DNA of 64,000 bases. Source: Acidilobaceae archaeon (GTDB lineage Archaea; Thermoproteota; Thermoprotei_A; Sulfolobales; Acidilobaceae). The position numbers and the translations under genes were made by a program. The notes below the pieces were generated by a model. That model worked only from the letters and a program-made list of their open reading frames with translations. It was not told the origin of the DNA and made no database searches. This document shows positions 1-6,666 of this stretch, in pieces. Positions within the stretch are counted from its first letter, which is position 1, and each line of letters starts with the position of its first letter. The stretch lies in the NCBI GenBank assembly GCA_027014125.1, contig JALWEI010000035.1:1-64000 (forward strand), written 5' to 3'.

Positions 1-52
1 CCTGTGCCCCGGCCCGGGAGCCCCGCCTACACCCCCCGGGCCGGGGCACAGG
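1..52. repeat. Perfect GC-rich inverted repeat (18-bp arms)
   Basis: Positions 1-18 and 35-52 are exact reverse complements around a 16-base spacer. Both arms are almost pure G+C and would form a very stable hairpin in RNA or DNA. It lies downstream of the leftward pot operon, so it could be an intrinsic terminator or an mRNA 3' end barrier. It sits at the window edge, so the full element may extend further left. Confidence 0.8.
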
Positions 53-140
53 AGCCAACACACCACAACTTCCACCGGGCCCGGGGGGTTTGGTGGGGGT
101 GTGTTGCTCCGGAGCTGTTTTGGGGTGGTTGGCTCCTGTG
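47..140. repeat. Second inverted repeat (13-bp arms) overlapping the first
   Basis: Positions 47-59 and 128-140 are exact reverse complements. The left arm shares six bases (47-52) with the right arm of the 1-52 hairpin, so the two structures cannot both form on one strand. The enclosed stretch holds a 10-base perfect palindrome (106-115) and a partly complementary pair at 52-65 and 96-109. No coding signal is apparent in 1-148. Confidence 0.7.
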
Positions 141-148
141 GTTTGGGT

Positions 149-934
149 TTAGTGTTGTTGTTTCTGTTGTTTGATTGTGTGTATTGTGTAGGTTGCTGCT
201 ATTGTTATGCTTGTTATTATGAGTAGCGAGGCTATTGCGTTGAGTGCGTTTTGGCTTGTGTATTCTGTTAGTCCTGGTCTTCGTGCTCGGTTCCATATGA
301 GTAGGGGTAGTGTTTGGAATCCTGGTCCTGCTGTGAATAGTGTTTTTATGAAGTCTGTGAAGCTTAGCATGAAGGTTAGGGTTGTTGCTGCTAGTATGCC
401 TGGTAGTGTTATTGGTAGGAGTATTTTTGTGAGTGTTGTTGTTGTGTCTGCTCCTAGGGTTTTTGCTGCTTGTGCTAGTTTTTCTCCTTTGCCTGCTTGT
501 GGTAGTAGTGTTATGTATGCGTATGCTATGTTGAATGCTGTGTGTCCTATGTAGACGCTTATTGCTCCTAGTGGGAAGTTTATTGTTATGAATAGTAGCA
601 TTAGGGCTACTGCTTCTGCTATTTCTGGTATTATTATTGGTGGGTATGTTAGGGGGGTTGTTATGTTTCTTAGTTTTGTTGTTAGTAGTGTTGGTGGTAT
701 GGCTAGGGCTATTGAGGTTAGTGAGCTTGCTATTGCTATTATTAGGCTGTTTGTTAGTGTTTCTAGGATTTTTGGGTCGTTTAGTATTATCTTGTACCAT
801 TTCAGTGTGAATCCTTTCCATTCTCCTATGTAGTTGCTGTTGTTGAAGCTGTATATGATCATTATTATTATTGGTATATAGATTATTGTAGATAGTGTGT
901 ATGTGTATATCTTTAGTAGTGTCTTTGTTTTCAT
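149..934 (-). CDS. potC: Polyamine/solute ABC transporter permease, PotC-like
   Basis: Inner-membrane permease of a spermidine/putrescine-type ABC importer, 261 residues with about six hydrophobic segments. The start is the ATG at 934, which overlaps the potB stop by 4 bases (ATGA) and has a strong GGAGGAGG site before it. The C-terminal half carries the binding-protein-dependent permease pattern, including an EAVALML stretch and an AAKTLGAD coupling-helix region. The coding strand is strikingly poor in G and rich in A and C, unlike all its neighbours, and the protein is correspondingly rich in Thr, Ile and Leu. The reading frame is intact. It is the last gene of the operon. Substrate is inferred from family only. 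Confidence 0.88.
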   Translation of the reverse strand: MKTKTLLKIYTYTLSTIIYIPIIIMIIYSFNNSNYIGEWKGFTLKWYKIILNDPKILETLTNSLIIAIASSLTSIALAIPPTLLTTKLRNITTPLTYPPIIIPEIAEAVALMLLFITINFPLGAISVYIGHTAFNIAYAYITLLPQAGKGEKLAQAAKTLGADTTTTLTKILLPITLPGILAATTLTFMLSFTDFIKTLFTAGPGFQTLPLLIWNRARRPGLTEYTSQNALNAIASLLIITSITIAATYTIHTIKQQKQQH

Positions 935-1692
935 TGTATTGTCCTCCTCCTTGATAGTATGAGTGTTGCTATTAGGAGTGTTGTTGTGATGAGTAGGGTG
1001 AGGGCTGAGCCTTGGCCCCACTTGTCGCCGGATAGGAATAAGTAGTAGATCAGTGTGCCTATGGTGAATCCTTGTGTTCCTCCCAGTAGTGCTGGTATAA
1101 CGTACTCGGTCATACTCATGAGGAATACTAGTATGCTGCCAGCAACTATTCCGGGGAGTGCTAGTGGTAGTATGATCTTGGTGGCTATATGTAGCGGTCC
1201 TGCGCCTAGAGCCCTAGCTGCTTGTAGTAGGCTCTCCCTTATCCCGGATAGTGAGGCGTATACTGGGAGGAACATGTAGGGTAGATAATCGTAGACCATG
1301 CCTGCCATCATGGAGGCATATCCTTCTCTTAGGTCCAGGAGGTACATTATGTTCTTTATGGCAAGGGCTCTAAGGAGGAAGTCGATCCAGAAGGGAGTTA
1401 TCATTGCGACCAGGAGAGCTGCTTTCTCGGGGCCCCTCGAGTGTATGGCTATGTAGTAAGCGGCTGGGAGGGACAGGAGTAGGGTTGCCAGTGTGGTCTG
1501 CCCGGCTATGGCCACGCTGTACAGGACTACCTTCAGGTATGCGGGGTCCCTGAATAGCTCGATGTAGTTGTCTAGTCCATAGCCTCCATCCTCTTCAATA
1601 ATGCTATAGTATGCGAGGACTGCTAGTGGTGCGTAGAAGAAGGCTAGAAGGAATAGTATTAGGGGGAGAGCGGCCAGGTGTAGCTTGTTCAT
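931..1692 (-). CDS. potB: Polyamine/solute ABC transporter permease, PotB-like
   Basis: First membrane component of the importer, 253 residues. Hydrophobic helices occur throughout, and the permease coupling motif is visible as AARALGAGPLHIATKIILP. The start chosen is the ATG at 1692, which overlaps the potA stop by 4 bases; a longer reading to 1725 would run into potA. The last third of the gene, below about position 1200, drifts into the same G/T-rich plus-strand composition seen in potC, so the compositional change does not coincide with the gene boundary. Confidence 0.9.
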   Translation of the reverse strand: MNKLHLAALPLILFLLAFFYAPLAVLAYYSIIEEDGGYGLDNYIELFRDPAYLKVVLYSVAIAGQTTLATLLLSLPAAYYIAIHSRGPEKAALLVAMITPFWIDFLLRALAIKNIMYLLDLREGYASMMAGMVYDYLPYMFLPVYASLSGIRESLLQAARALGAGPLHIATKIILPLALPGIVAGSILVFLMSMTEYVIPALLGGTQGFTIGTLIYYLFLSGDKWGQGSALTLLITTTLLIATLILSRRRTIQ

Positions 1693-2684
1693 TCCCGGAG
1701 CACCTTCATGTCTGATAGCCTCCACCCGACCCTGACCCGGTCTCCCGGTCTTGGCGTGAAACCGTTGCCACGTGGGTGTATCAGCTTGAGGGTGAGGCCG
1801 TTGATCCTGACCTCCAGCCGGAGTATGGGGCCCTGGAAGATGACATCCTCGATAACCCCGTCATAGACTATATCTGCGTGGTTCCTGGGGTTTATCATGA
1901 TCTTCTCCGGCCTTATAGCGACTAGCCCGTCTACACCCAGCCTAGATCCCTCTATCAGGTTCGAGTCGCCGTAGAAGGTTGCTACGAACGTGTTTGCAGG
2001 GTTCTCATAAACCTGGTCCGGGGGGCCCTCCTGGATGATCCTACCATTGTTCATGATCACGACCTTGTCGCTTACGGCCATAGCCTCGTTTTGATCGTGA
2101 GTCACGTAGATCGTGGTTATGCCGAGCCTCCTCTGTATCCTCCTAAGCTCTAGCAGGAGTCTCTGCTTGATCTTAAAGTCTAGGTGGGCGAAGGGCTCGT
2201 CGAGGAGGAGTATATCGGGCTCTATTACCAGGGCTCTAGCTAGGGCAACCCTCTGTTGCTGGCCCCCGCTAAGCTGGCCCGGCTTCCTGGATGAGTACAG
2301 GTTTGGGTCTAGGTTTACCAGTTCTAGTATATCGTGGACCCTCCTCCTGATCTCGCTCTCGGGGACTTTCCTGATCCTTAGGCCAAACGCTATATTCTCG
2401 AAGACAGTCATATGGGGGAATAGGGCTAGGTCCTGGAACACCATGCCTATATTCCTCTTCTCCGGGGGAAGCATGGTGACGTCCCGGTCGTTGAAGAGTA
2501 TCCTACCCCTACTGGGCTCCTCTAGTCCTGCGATGAGTTTGAGCGTGGTCGTCTTGCCACACCCGCTAGGGCCTAGTAGCGTTGTTATGGTGCCTGAGGG
2601 TATGGATAGTGTTACCCCGTCGACTGCCCTCGTGGATCCATAGTACTTGGACACGTCCTCCAGCCTTACAGTAACGCCCCCCAC
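1689..2684 (-). CDS. potA: ABC transporter ATPase, PotA-like
   Basis: ATP-hydrolysing subunit that powers the importer. Visible motifs are Walker A GPSGCGKTT, Q-loop VFQDLALF, signature LSGGQQQR, Walker B ILLLDEP and the switch His in YVTHDQ. After about residue 235 comes a TOBE-type regulatory domain with the IRPEKI motif typical of PotA/MalK-class ATPases. The start is most likely the GTG at 2684, 8 bases after a G-rich ribosome-binding site at 2689-2698. A GTG at 2711, directly after the potD stop, has no such site. Third gene from the operon's 3' end, overlapping potB. Confidence 0.93.
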   Translation of the reverse strand: MGGVTVRLEDVSKYYGSTRAVDGVTLSIPSGTITTLLGPSGCGKTTTLKLIAGLEEPSRGRILFNDRDVTMLPPEKRNIGMVFQDLALFPHMTVFENIAFGLRIRKVPESEIRRRVHDILELVNLDPNLYSSRKPGQLSGGQQQRVALARALVIEPDILLLDEPFAHLDFKIKQRLLLELRRIQRRLGITTIYVTHDQNEAMAVSDKVVIMNNGRIIQEGPPDQVYENPANTFVATFYGDSNLIEGSRLGVDGLVAIRPEKIMINPRNHADIVYDGVIEDVIFQGPILRLEVRINGLTLKLIHPRGNGFTPRPGDRVRVGWRLSDMKVLRE

Positions 2685-2711
2685 GGCTCCAACCCCCCGG
2701 GGGCCTGTCAC

Positions 2712-3818
2712 TTAGCCGGTGGGCTGGAGGACGTGGAGCCTGATCTGCTCTACTATCCTACTCATCTCCTTATCCAGCACCGGGCTGGGGACTAGGTTGA
2801 CCCCTGCGGGTGGATATACTGCCGGGTCCTCCAGTATTTCCATGAGCTCCTGGTCGCCCGTCTCCCTGGCGTAGTCCTCCAGTAGGCTCTTCTTTATCGA
2901 TGCGGCGTACCACACTGCTTTGACGTTCCTGGCTGCTATATCGGGTCTTAGCAGGAAGTTTATGAACATGTGTGCAGCCTCAACGTTCTCTGCATCCCTT
3001 GGTATTACCATGAAGTCCACCCAGTATATGGTACCGTCCTCTGGGTTCACGTATTGTATGTTCTCGTTGTCCTCCTGTGCGACGAGTACATCGCCGTTCC
3101 ATGCCTGGGCTAGGCATATCTCCTCGTTCACGAGGGCGGGCATGTACTGGCTTGCACCGTAGAAGCCTGCTAGGTAAGGCTTAATGCTTAGCAGGAGGTC
3201 CTCGACCTTCTTGGCTGTGTCATCGTTCCAGTTGGCCCTATCAGTGGGATCTATATCTAGGGCTATCATAGCCGCCTCGACCACGTCGGTAAACTCGGAT
3301 AGGAGGGATACCTTTCCGTCGTACTGGGAGAGGTAGTCGGGGGAGAGGAACTGTGCCCAGGACTTGGGCGGGTCCTCGACGCATCCCTCCACATACGCTA
3401 TACCAGTGGTACCCCACATGTATGGCACGGCATACCTCTGCTCTGGGTCGGCAGGATGGCCGGCTACAACGGGGTCCAGGTTGGCCAGGTTCGGTATCTT
3501 ACCCTTATCCAGAGGCTGTACAACGCCCTGCTCTATAGCTAGCTTGACGTGGGTGTGGGCTATTATGATAAGGTCGTAGCCAGCGCCCCCGGCCTTAAGC
3601 TTGGGCCATGCCTCCTCTGCTGCCTCGAACTCGTCGTAGACAACTTTGATCCCGGTCTCCTCCTCGAAGATCTTGAGGACCTCAGGGTCTATGTACTCGC
3701 TGTAGTTGAGGACCTTCAGCACCTTCTCCCCGCCGCCCGGATTACCGTAGAGCAGGAAGGCGCCAGCGACTATGAGGAGGAGGATAGAGCCCGCGATTAT
3801 AACCCGCTTATCAGCCAC
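2712..3818 (-). CDS. potD: Extracellular polyamine/solute-binding protein, PotD-like
   Basis: Captures the substrate outside the membrane and hands it to PotBC. The 368-residue protein begins with a basic then hydrophobic segment (about residues 5-24) followed by a Gly-rich linker, which suits a membrane-tethered secreted protein. The mature part has the PotD/PotF fold pattern: KVLNYSEYIDPEVL near the N-terminus and YAVPYMWGTTGIAY around residue 130. The start is a GTG. The potA stop-start junction is immediate, so the four genes are probably cotranscribed, with potD first. Whether the ligand is a polyamine cannot be read from the sequence. Confidence 0.92.
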   Translation of the reverse strand: MADKRVIIAGSILLLIVAGAFLLYGNPGGGEKVLKVLNYSEYIDPEVLKIFEEETGIKVVYDEFEAAEEAWPKLKAGGAGYDLIIIAHTHVKLAIEQGVVQPLDKGKIPNLANLDPVVAGHPADPEQRYAVPYMWGTTGIAYVEGCVEDPPKSWAQFLSPDYLSQYDGKVSLLSEFTDVVEAAMIALDIDPTDRANWNDDTAKKVEDLLLSIKPYLAGFYGASQYMPALVNEEICLAQAWNGDVLVAQEDNENIQYVNPEDGTIYWVDFMVIPRDAENVEAAHMFINFLLRPDIAARNVKAVWYAASIKKSLLEDYARETGDQELMEILEDPAVYPPAGVNLVPSPVLDKEMSRIVEQIRLHVLQPTG

Positions 3819-3849
3819 CCTTATCCACCGAGACCCCCCGGACCCCCCT

Positions 3850-3870
3850 GAGTTAAAACGTTTTACCCGC
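3850..3870 (-). promoter_or_regulatory. AT-rich palindrome / TATA candidate before potD
   Basis: A perfect 10-base palindrome AAAACGTTTT (3855-3864) overlaps the SagB-like gene's stop codon and lies about 40 bases before the potD start. On the minus strand it contains a TTTTAA TATA-like element, so potD may have its own promoter despite the close upstream gene. The symmetry could also be an operator. Confidence 0.45.
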
Positions 3871-4690
3871 GCCTGCCTATGGGGAAGAGTAGCATGGGTA
3901 TTTCCAGCCTACAGTCTATGCCGAGTAGGCTGCAAATCTCCTCATCGTAGAAGGCTCCAACCGCTACGGTGGCCAGGCCTAGGCCCTCGCAGGCTAGGTA
4001 CACGTTCTCCCCCGCGAACCCCGTGTCCCAGTGGACGTACCTGTAACTCCTCTGCCCATACTTCTGCAAGGTTCTAGAGTACACGGCTGTTAGTATCATG
4101 ACCAGGGGAGCGCTGGAGACGTGGTCCTGGTCTAACGCTATGCTGGCCAGCGTCCTAGAGTAGTCCCCCGGCCTCAGGAGCTCTAGCCCGTGGACCCTAG
4201 GGTTGTAATGGTATATGCCGGGCTCCACCCCATCTACTCTGTGTATAGAGGCGTAGACCTCAACAGGCTGTAGAGCGCCGCTACTAGGGTAGGCCCTCTT
4301 GGGGCCTCCCCATAGCGCCTTACCGGTGATCCCTACTGTGTGGTATAGTATCGTTGATACCTCCTCCAAGCTCAGTGGCTCCCTGGAGTACCTCCTCCTA
4401 CTCCTCCTCGACCTTATTGCATGGAGTACATCTACACCCGTGCTCTCCAGAGGCTCGGGGAGCCTAACCAAGGGGGCTCCAGGGTACTCCTTGTAGTATC
4501 CTCTATCGCCTGGCGGGGGCTCGACCTCGCCGTAGTAGTCTCTATAGAGCATCCCGACACGGTGGTATATCCTGGAGGCGTCCCCTCCCATCTCAACTGC
4601 CTCCCTTATCCCCTCCTCCAGGTACCTGGAGCCCCTCTTTCCTAGGAGGCGTAGGAGCCTGGCTAGAGGCTCTATAGCCAAGGCGCTCAT
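3863..4690 (-). CDS. SagB-type / nitroreductase-family flavin oxidoreductase
   Basis: Flavin-dependent oxidoreductase of the SagB/nitroreductase superfamily, 275 residues. The C-terminal 190 residues carry family hallmarks: SRRSRRRYSREPLSLEE (flavin phosphate-contact region), AYPSSGALQPVEVY, GIYHYNPRVHGLELL and a final ACEGLGLATVAVGAFYDEE. SagB relatives oxidise azolines to thiazoles or oxazoles in peptide natural products, but archaeal stand-alone members usually have unknown substrates. No cyclodehydratase or precursor peptide is visible nearby. The N-terminal 80 residues are less typical. It lies upstream of and in the same direction as the pot operon, 44 bases away. Confidence 0.8.
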   Translation of the reverse strand: MSALAIEPLARLLRLLGKRGSRYLEEGIREAVEMGGDASRIYHRVGMLYRDYYGEVEPPPGDRGYYKEYPGAPLVRLPEPLESTGVDVLHAIRSRRSRRRYSREPLSLEEVSTILYHTVGITGKALWGGPKRAYPSSGALQPVEVYASIHRVDGVEPGIYHYNPRVHGLELLRPGDYSRTLASIALDQDHVSSAPLVMILTAVYSRTLQKYGQRSYRYVHWDTGFAGENVYLACEGLGLATVAVGAFYDEEICSLLGIDCRLEIPMLLFPIGRRG

Positions 4691-4733
4691 CCCCGGCAGC
4701 CTGTGGTATTATAGGCTCCTGATAACCCTACCA

Positions 4734-4741
4734 TTTTATAA
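4734..4741 (+). promoter_or_regulatory. TATA box before the 4777 operon
   Basis: TTTTATAA at 4734-4741 lies about 40 bases before the ATG at 4777, in the divergent gap after the SagB-like gene. A transcript starting about 25 bases downstream would leave a short leader with a GGTGGCGG ribosome-binding site. Confidence 0.55.
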
Positions 4742-4776
4742 TCCTAGACGGAGAGAGGCGTGGGTGGTGGCGGAGC

Positions 4777-4983
4777 ATGGGGGGCAAGCACGGGAAGTAT
4801 GTATACGTTAGGAGGAGGGACGGCTGGTACGTGAAGGTTAGGGTATTCAAGAGCCGGGGGGACGATGATCCCGACAAGTACCTGGTGGTAGGGCCAAAGG
4901 TGAGGGAGCCCCCGTTCACGTTCAAGGTCCTAGACGAGGGCGACCTGCCAGAGCAAGCCAGGCCTCAGCTCTACGAGTACTGA
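4777..4983 (+). CDS. Small basic hypothetical protein (68 aa)
   Basis: Not recognised. The protein is short, soluble and rich in Lys, Arg, Tyr and Val, with alternating aromatic and basic residues in the first half (KYVYVRRRDGWYVKVRVF), suggesting a small beta-rich fold. It has an ATG start, a GGTGGCGG ribosome-binding site and a promoter-like TATA box upstream, and it stops 11 bases before the glycosyltransferase start. That arrangement makes a real first gene of an operon likely. No function is proposed. Confidence 0.65.
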   Translation: MGGKHGKYVYVRRRDGWYVKVRVFKSRGDDDPDKYLVVGPKVREPPFTFKVLDEGDLPEQARPQLYEY

Positions 4984-4994
4984 GGACGCGGCAA

Positions 4995-6077
4995 ATGGGG
5001 GAGTGCAGCAGGCCGGAGATAAGCATAGTTGTCCCAACATACAACGAGGCCCAAGTAATAGGCGCCTTCCTAGACAAGGTGAGGGAGGAGCTTGACAAGC
5101 ATACTAAATGCTACGAGATAGTCATAGTAGACGATGATAGCCCCGATGGCACCTGGAGGATCGTCGAGGAGGAGTCAAGGAAAGATCCCAGGGTAAGGCT
5201 AGTCAGGAGGACCGGGGAGAGGGGACTAGCAACCGCAGTCATCAGGGGCATACGCGAAGCCAGGTCTAGCCTTGTAATAGTCATGGACGCGGACCTACAG
5301 CACCCCCCAGAGGTTATCCCAGACATAGTCAGGAAGGCCAGAGAGGGATACGACATAGTAGTGGCCTCAAGATACGCCAAGGGGGGAGGAGTGGAGGGAT
5401 GGAGCAGGGCCAGGCTCGCCATAAGCATGATCTCGAGCATAGTATCGAAGATCCTAGTAAGGGAGGCCAGGAAGACGAGCGACCCCATGTCAGGCTTCTT
5501 CCTAGTCAGGAAGGAGGCGGTGAGGCTAGAAGACCTAAGGCCCCGAGGCTACAAGATACTGCTAGAGATACTAGCCAAGAGCCCCGGGGCCAGGGTCGCC
5601 GACGTGCCTTACACCTTCAAGAGGAGAGCCGCCGGTGACAGCAAACTAGGTCTAAGAGTCATGGCAGACTTCATACTCCACCTAATAGCGCTCTCGAGGC
5701 TAGCCAGATTCGCCATAGTAGGGGGCATAGGCGCACTACTAAACCTGGGCGTCATGTACCTACTACTCCCCATAGCGGGAGTCGACGCTTCAAGCATAGC
5801 AGGGATAGAGGCTGGTATACTATGGAACTTCATACTCCACGAGGAGTGGACATTCAAGAGCAAGTTCGCCAAGGGGGTAGCCAAGAGGCTCATAGGATAC
5901 CACGTATCCTCCCTAGCAGGAATAGCATCAACGTACATAGTAATGAGGCTACTATACACCCTAGCAGGGGTGAACCCAGTCCTAGGCCAGGCTATCGGGA
6001 TTATAGTAGGCTTCATAGCAAACTATACACTCTCGAGCGGGGTAGTATGGCGTGGAGCAAAGGCTAAGACTCTATAA
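4995..6077 (+). CDS. Dolichol-phosphate mannose synthase-like glycosyltransferase with GtrA domain
   Basis: Membrane-linked GT2 glycosyltransferase that probably loads a sugar onto a dolichyl-phosphate carrier for glycoconjugate synthesis. The N-terminal 230 residues hold the GT-A motifs VVPTYNEAQVI, VDDDSPDGT and the metal-binding DADLQHPPE, plus a ADVPYTFKRR region. The C-terminal part (about 240-355) is a four-helix GtrA-like membrane domain, a fusion common in archaeal DPM1 homologues. The 360-residue length fits. Its end overlaps the next gene by 26 bases. Confidence 0.9.
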   Translation: MGECSRPEISIVVPTYNEAQVIGAFLDKVREELDKHTKCYEIVIVDDDSPDGTWRIVEEESRKDPRVRLVRRTGERGLATAVIRGIREARSSLVIVMDADLQHPPEVIPDIVRKAREGYDIVVASRYAKGGGVEGWSRARLAISMISSIVSKILVREARKTSDPMSGFFLVRKEAVRLEDLRPRGYKILLEILAKSPGARVADVPYTFKRRAAGDSKLGLRVMADFILHLIALSRLARFAIVGGIGALLNLGVMYLLLPIAGVDASSIAGIEAGILWNFILHEEWTFKSKFAKGVAKRLIGYHVSSLAGIASTYIVMRLLYTLAGVNPVLGQAIGIIVGFIANYTLSSGVVWRGAKAKTL

Positions 6078-6666
6078 AATCCTAGTAGAAGAGATAGCTA
6101 CTTGCACGCGTTGCAGGCTACACGAGTCCAGGAAGAACCCGGTCCCCGGGGAGGGGCCAGTACCATCCAGGATCATGATCGTGGGTGAGGCCCCAGGCCG
6201 AAGGGAGGACGAGGCCGGGAGGCCCTTCGTGGGCCAAGCAGGGAAACTCCTGGACAAGCTCCTATCCCTGGCAGGCCTAACCCGCCGGGAGGTGTATATA
6301 ACCAACGTGGTCAAGTGCAGGCCCCCAGGGAACAGGGACCCAAGGCAGGACGAGATAGCAGCTTGCAGCCCCTACCTCCAGAGGCAAGTACAACTGGTGG
6401 AGCCCGAAATAATTATGGCGGTGGGCAGGATAGCAGGGGCTACCCTATACAGGATGGCCGGGTTAAGGTGGCGAGGCATAAGGGCAGAGAGGGGCAGGCT
6501 AGTGCATGGAGCCATAGCTGGGAGAAGGGTAGGGATATACCCAACATTCCACCCCGCAGCGGCTCTCTACAATAGAGAAGTCCTACCGATGCTGGAGGAG
6601 GATTTCAGGAGGCTGGGCGAGATACTCAGGGGAGGCAGGGGCAAGTCGCTCCTCGACTTCTTATAG
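6052..6666 (+). CDS. Family 4 (iron-sulfur) uracil-DNA glycosylase
   Basis: Removes uracil arising from cytosine deamination, a major lesion at high temperature. The sequence shows the family motif GEAPGRREDEAGRPFVGQAG and the second active-site motif FHPAAAL. Four cysteines (C18, C21, C89, C105) match the 4Fe-4S cluster pattern of thermophilic family-4 enzymes. Length of 204 residues is normal. The start is a GTG inside the end of the glycosyltransferase gene, and the end overlaps the convergent protease gene by 6 bases. Confidence 0.93.
   Translation: MEQRLRLYKILVEEIATCTRCRLHESRKNPVPGEGPVPSRIMIVGEAPGRREDEAGRPFVGQAGKLLDKLLSLAGLTRREVYITNVVKCRPPGNRDPRQDEIAACSPYLQRQVQLVEPEIIMAVGRIAGATLYRMAGLRWRGIRAERGRLVHGAIAGRRVGIYPTFHPAAALYNREVLPMLEEDFRRLGEILRGGRGKSLLDFL

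Noticed and set aside
27-821. Long minus-strand frame overlapping potC, very rich in Asn, Thr, Ser and His
   Set aside because: It is an out-of-frame reading of the skewed potC sequence: low complexity, no hydrophobic pattern or family motif, while the potC frame encodes a normal permease.
3863-4690. Azole-peptide (TOMM) biosynthesis locus
   Set aside because: The SagB-like protein alone is insufficient: no cyclodehydratase, leader peptide or exporter specific to such a pathway lies nearby, and the adjoining pot operon is a generic importer.
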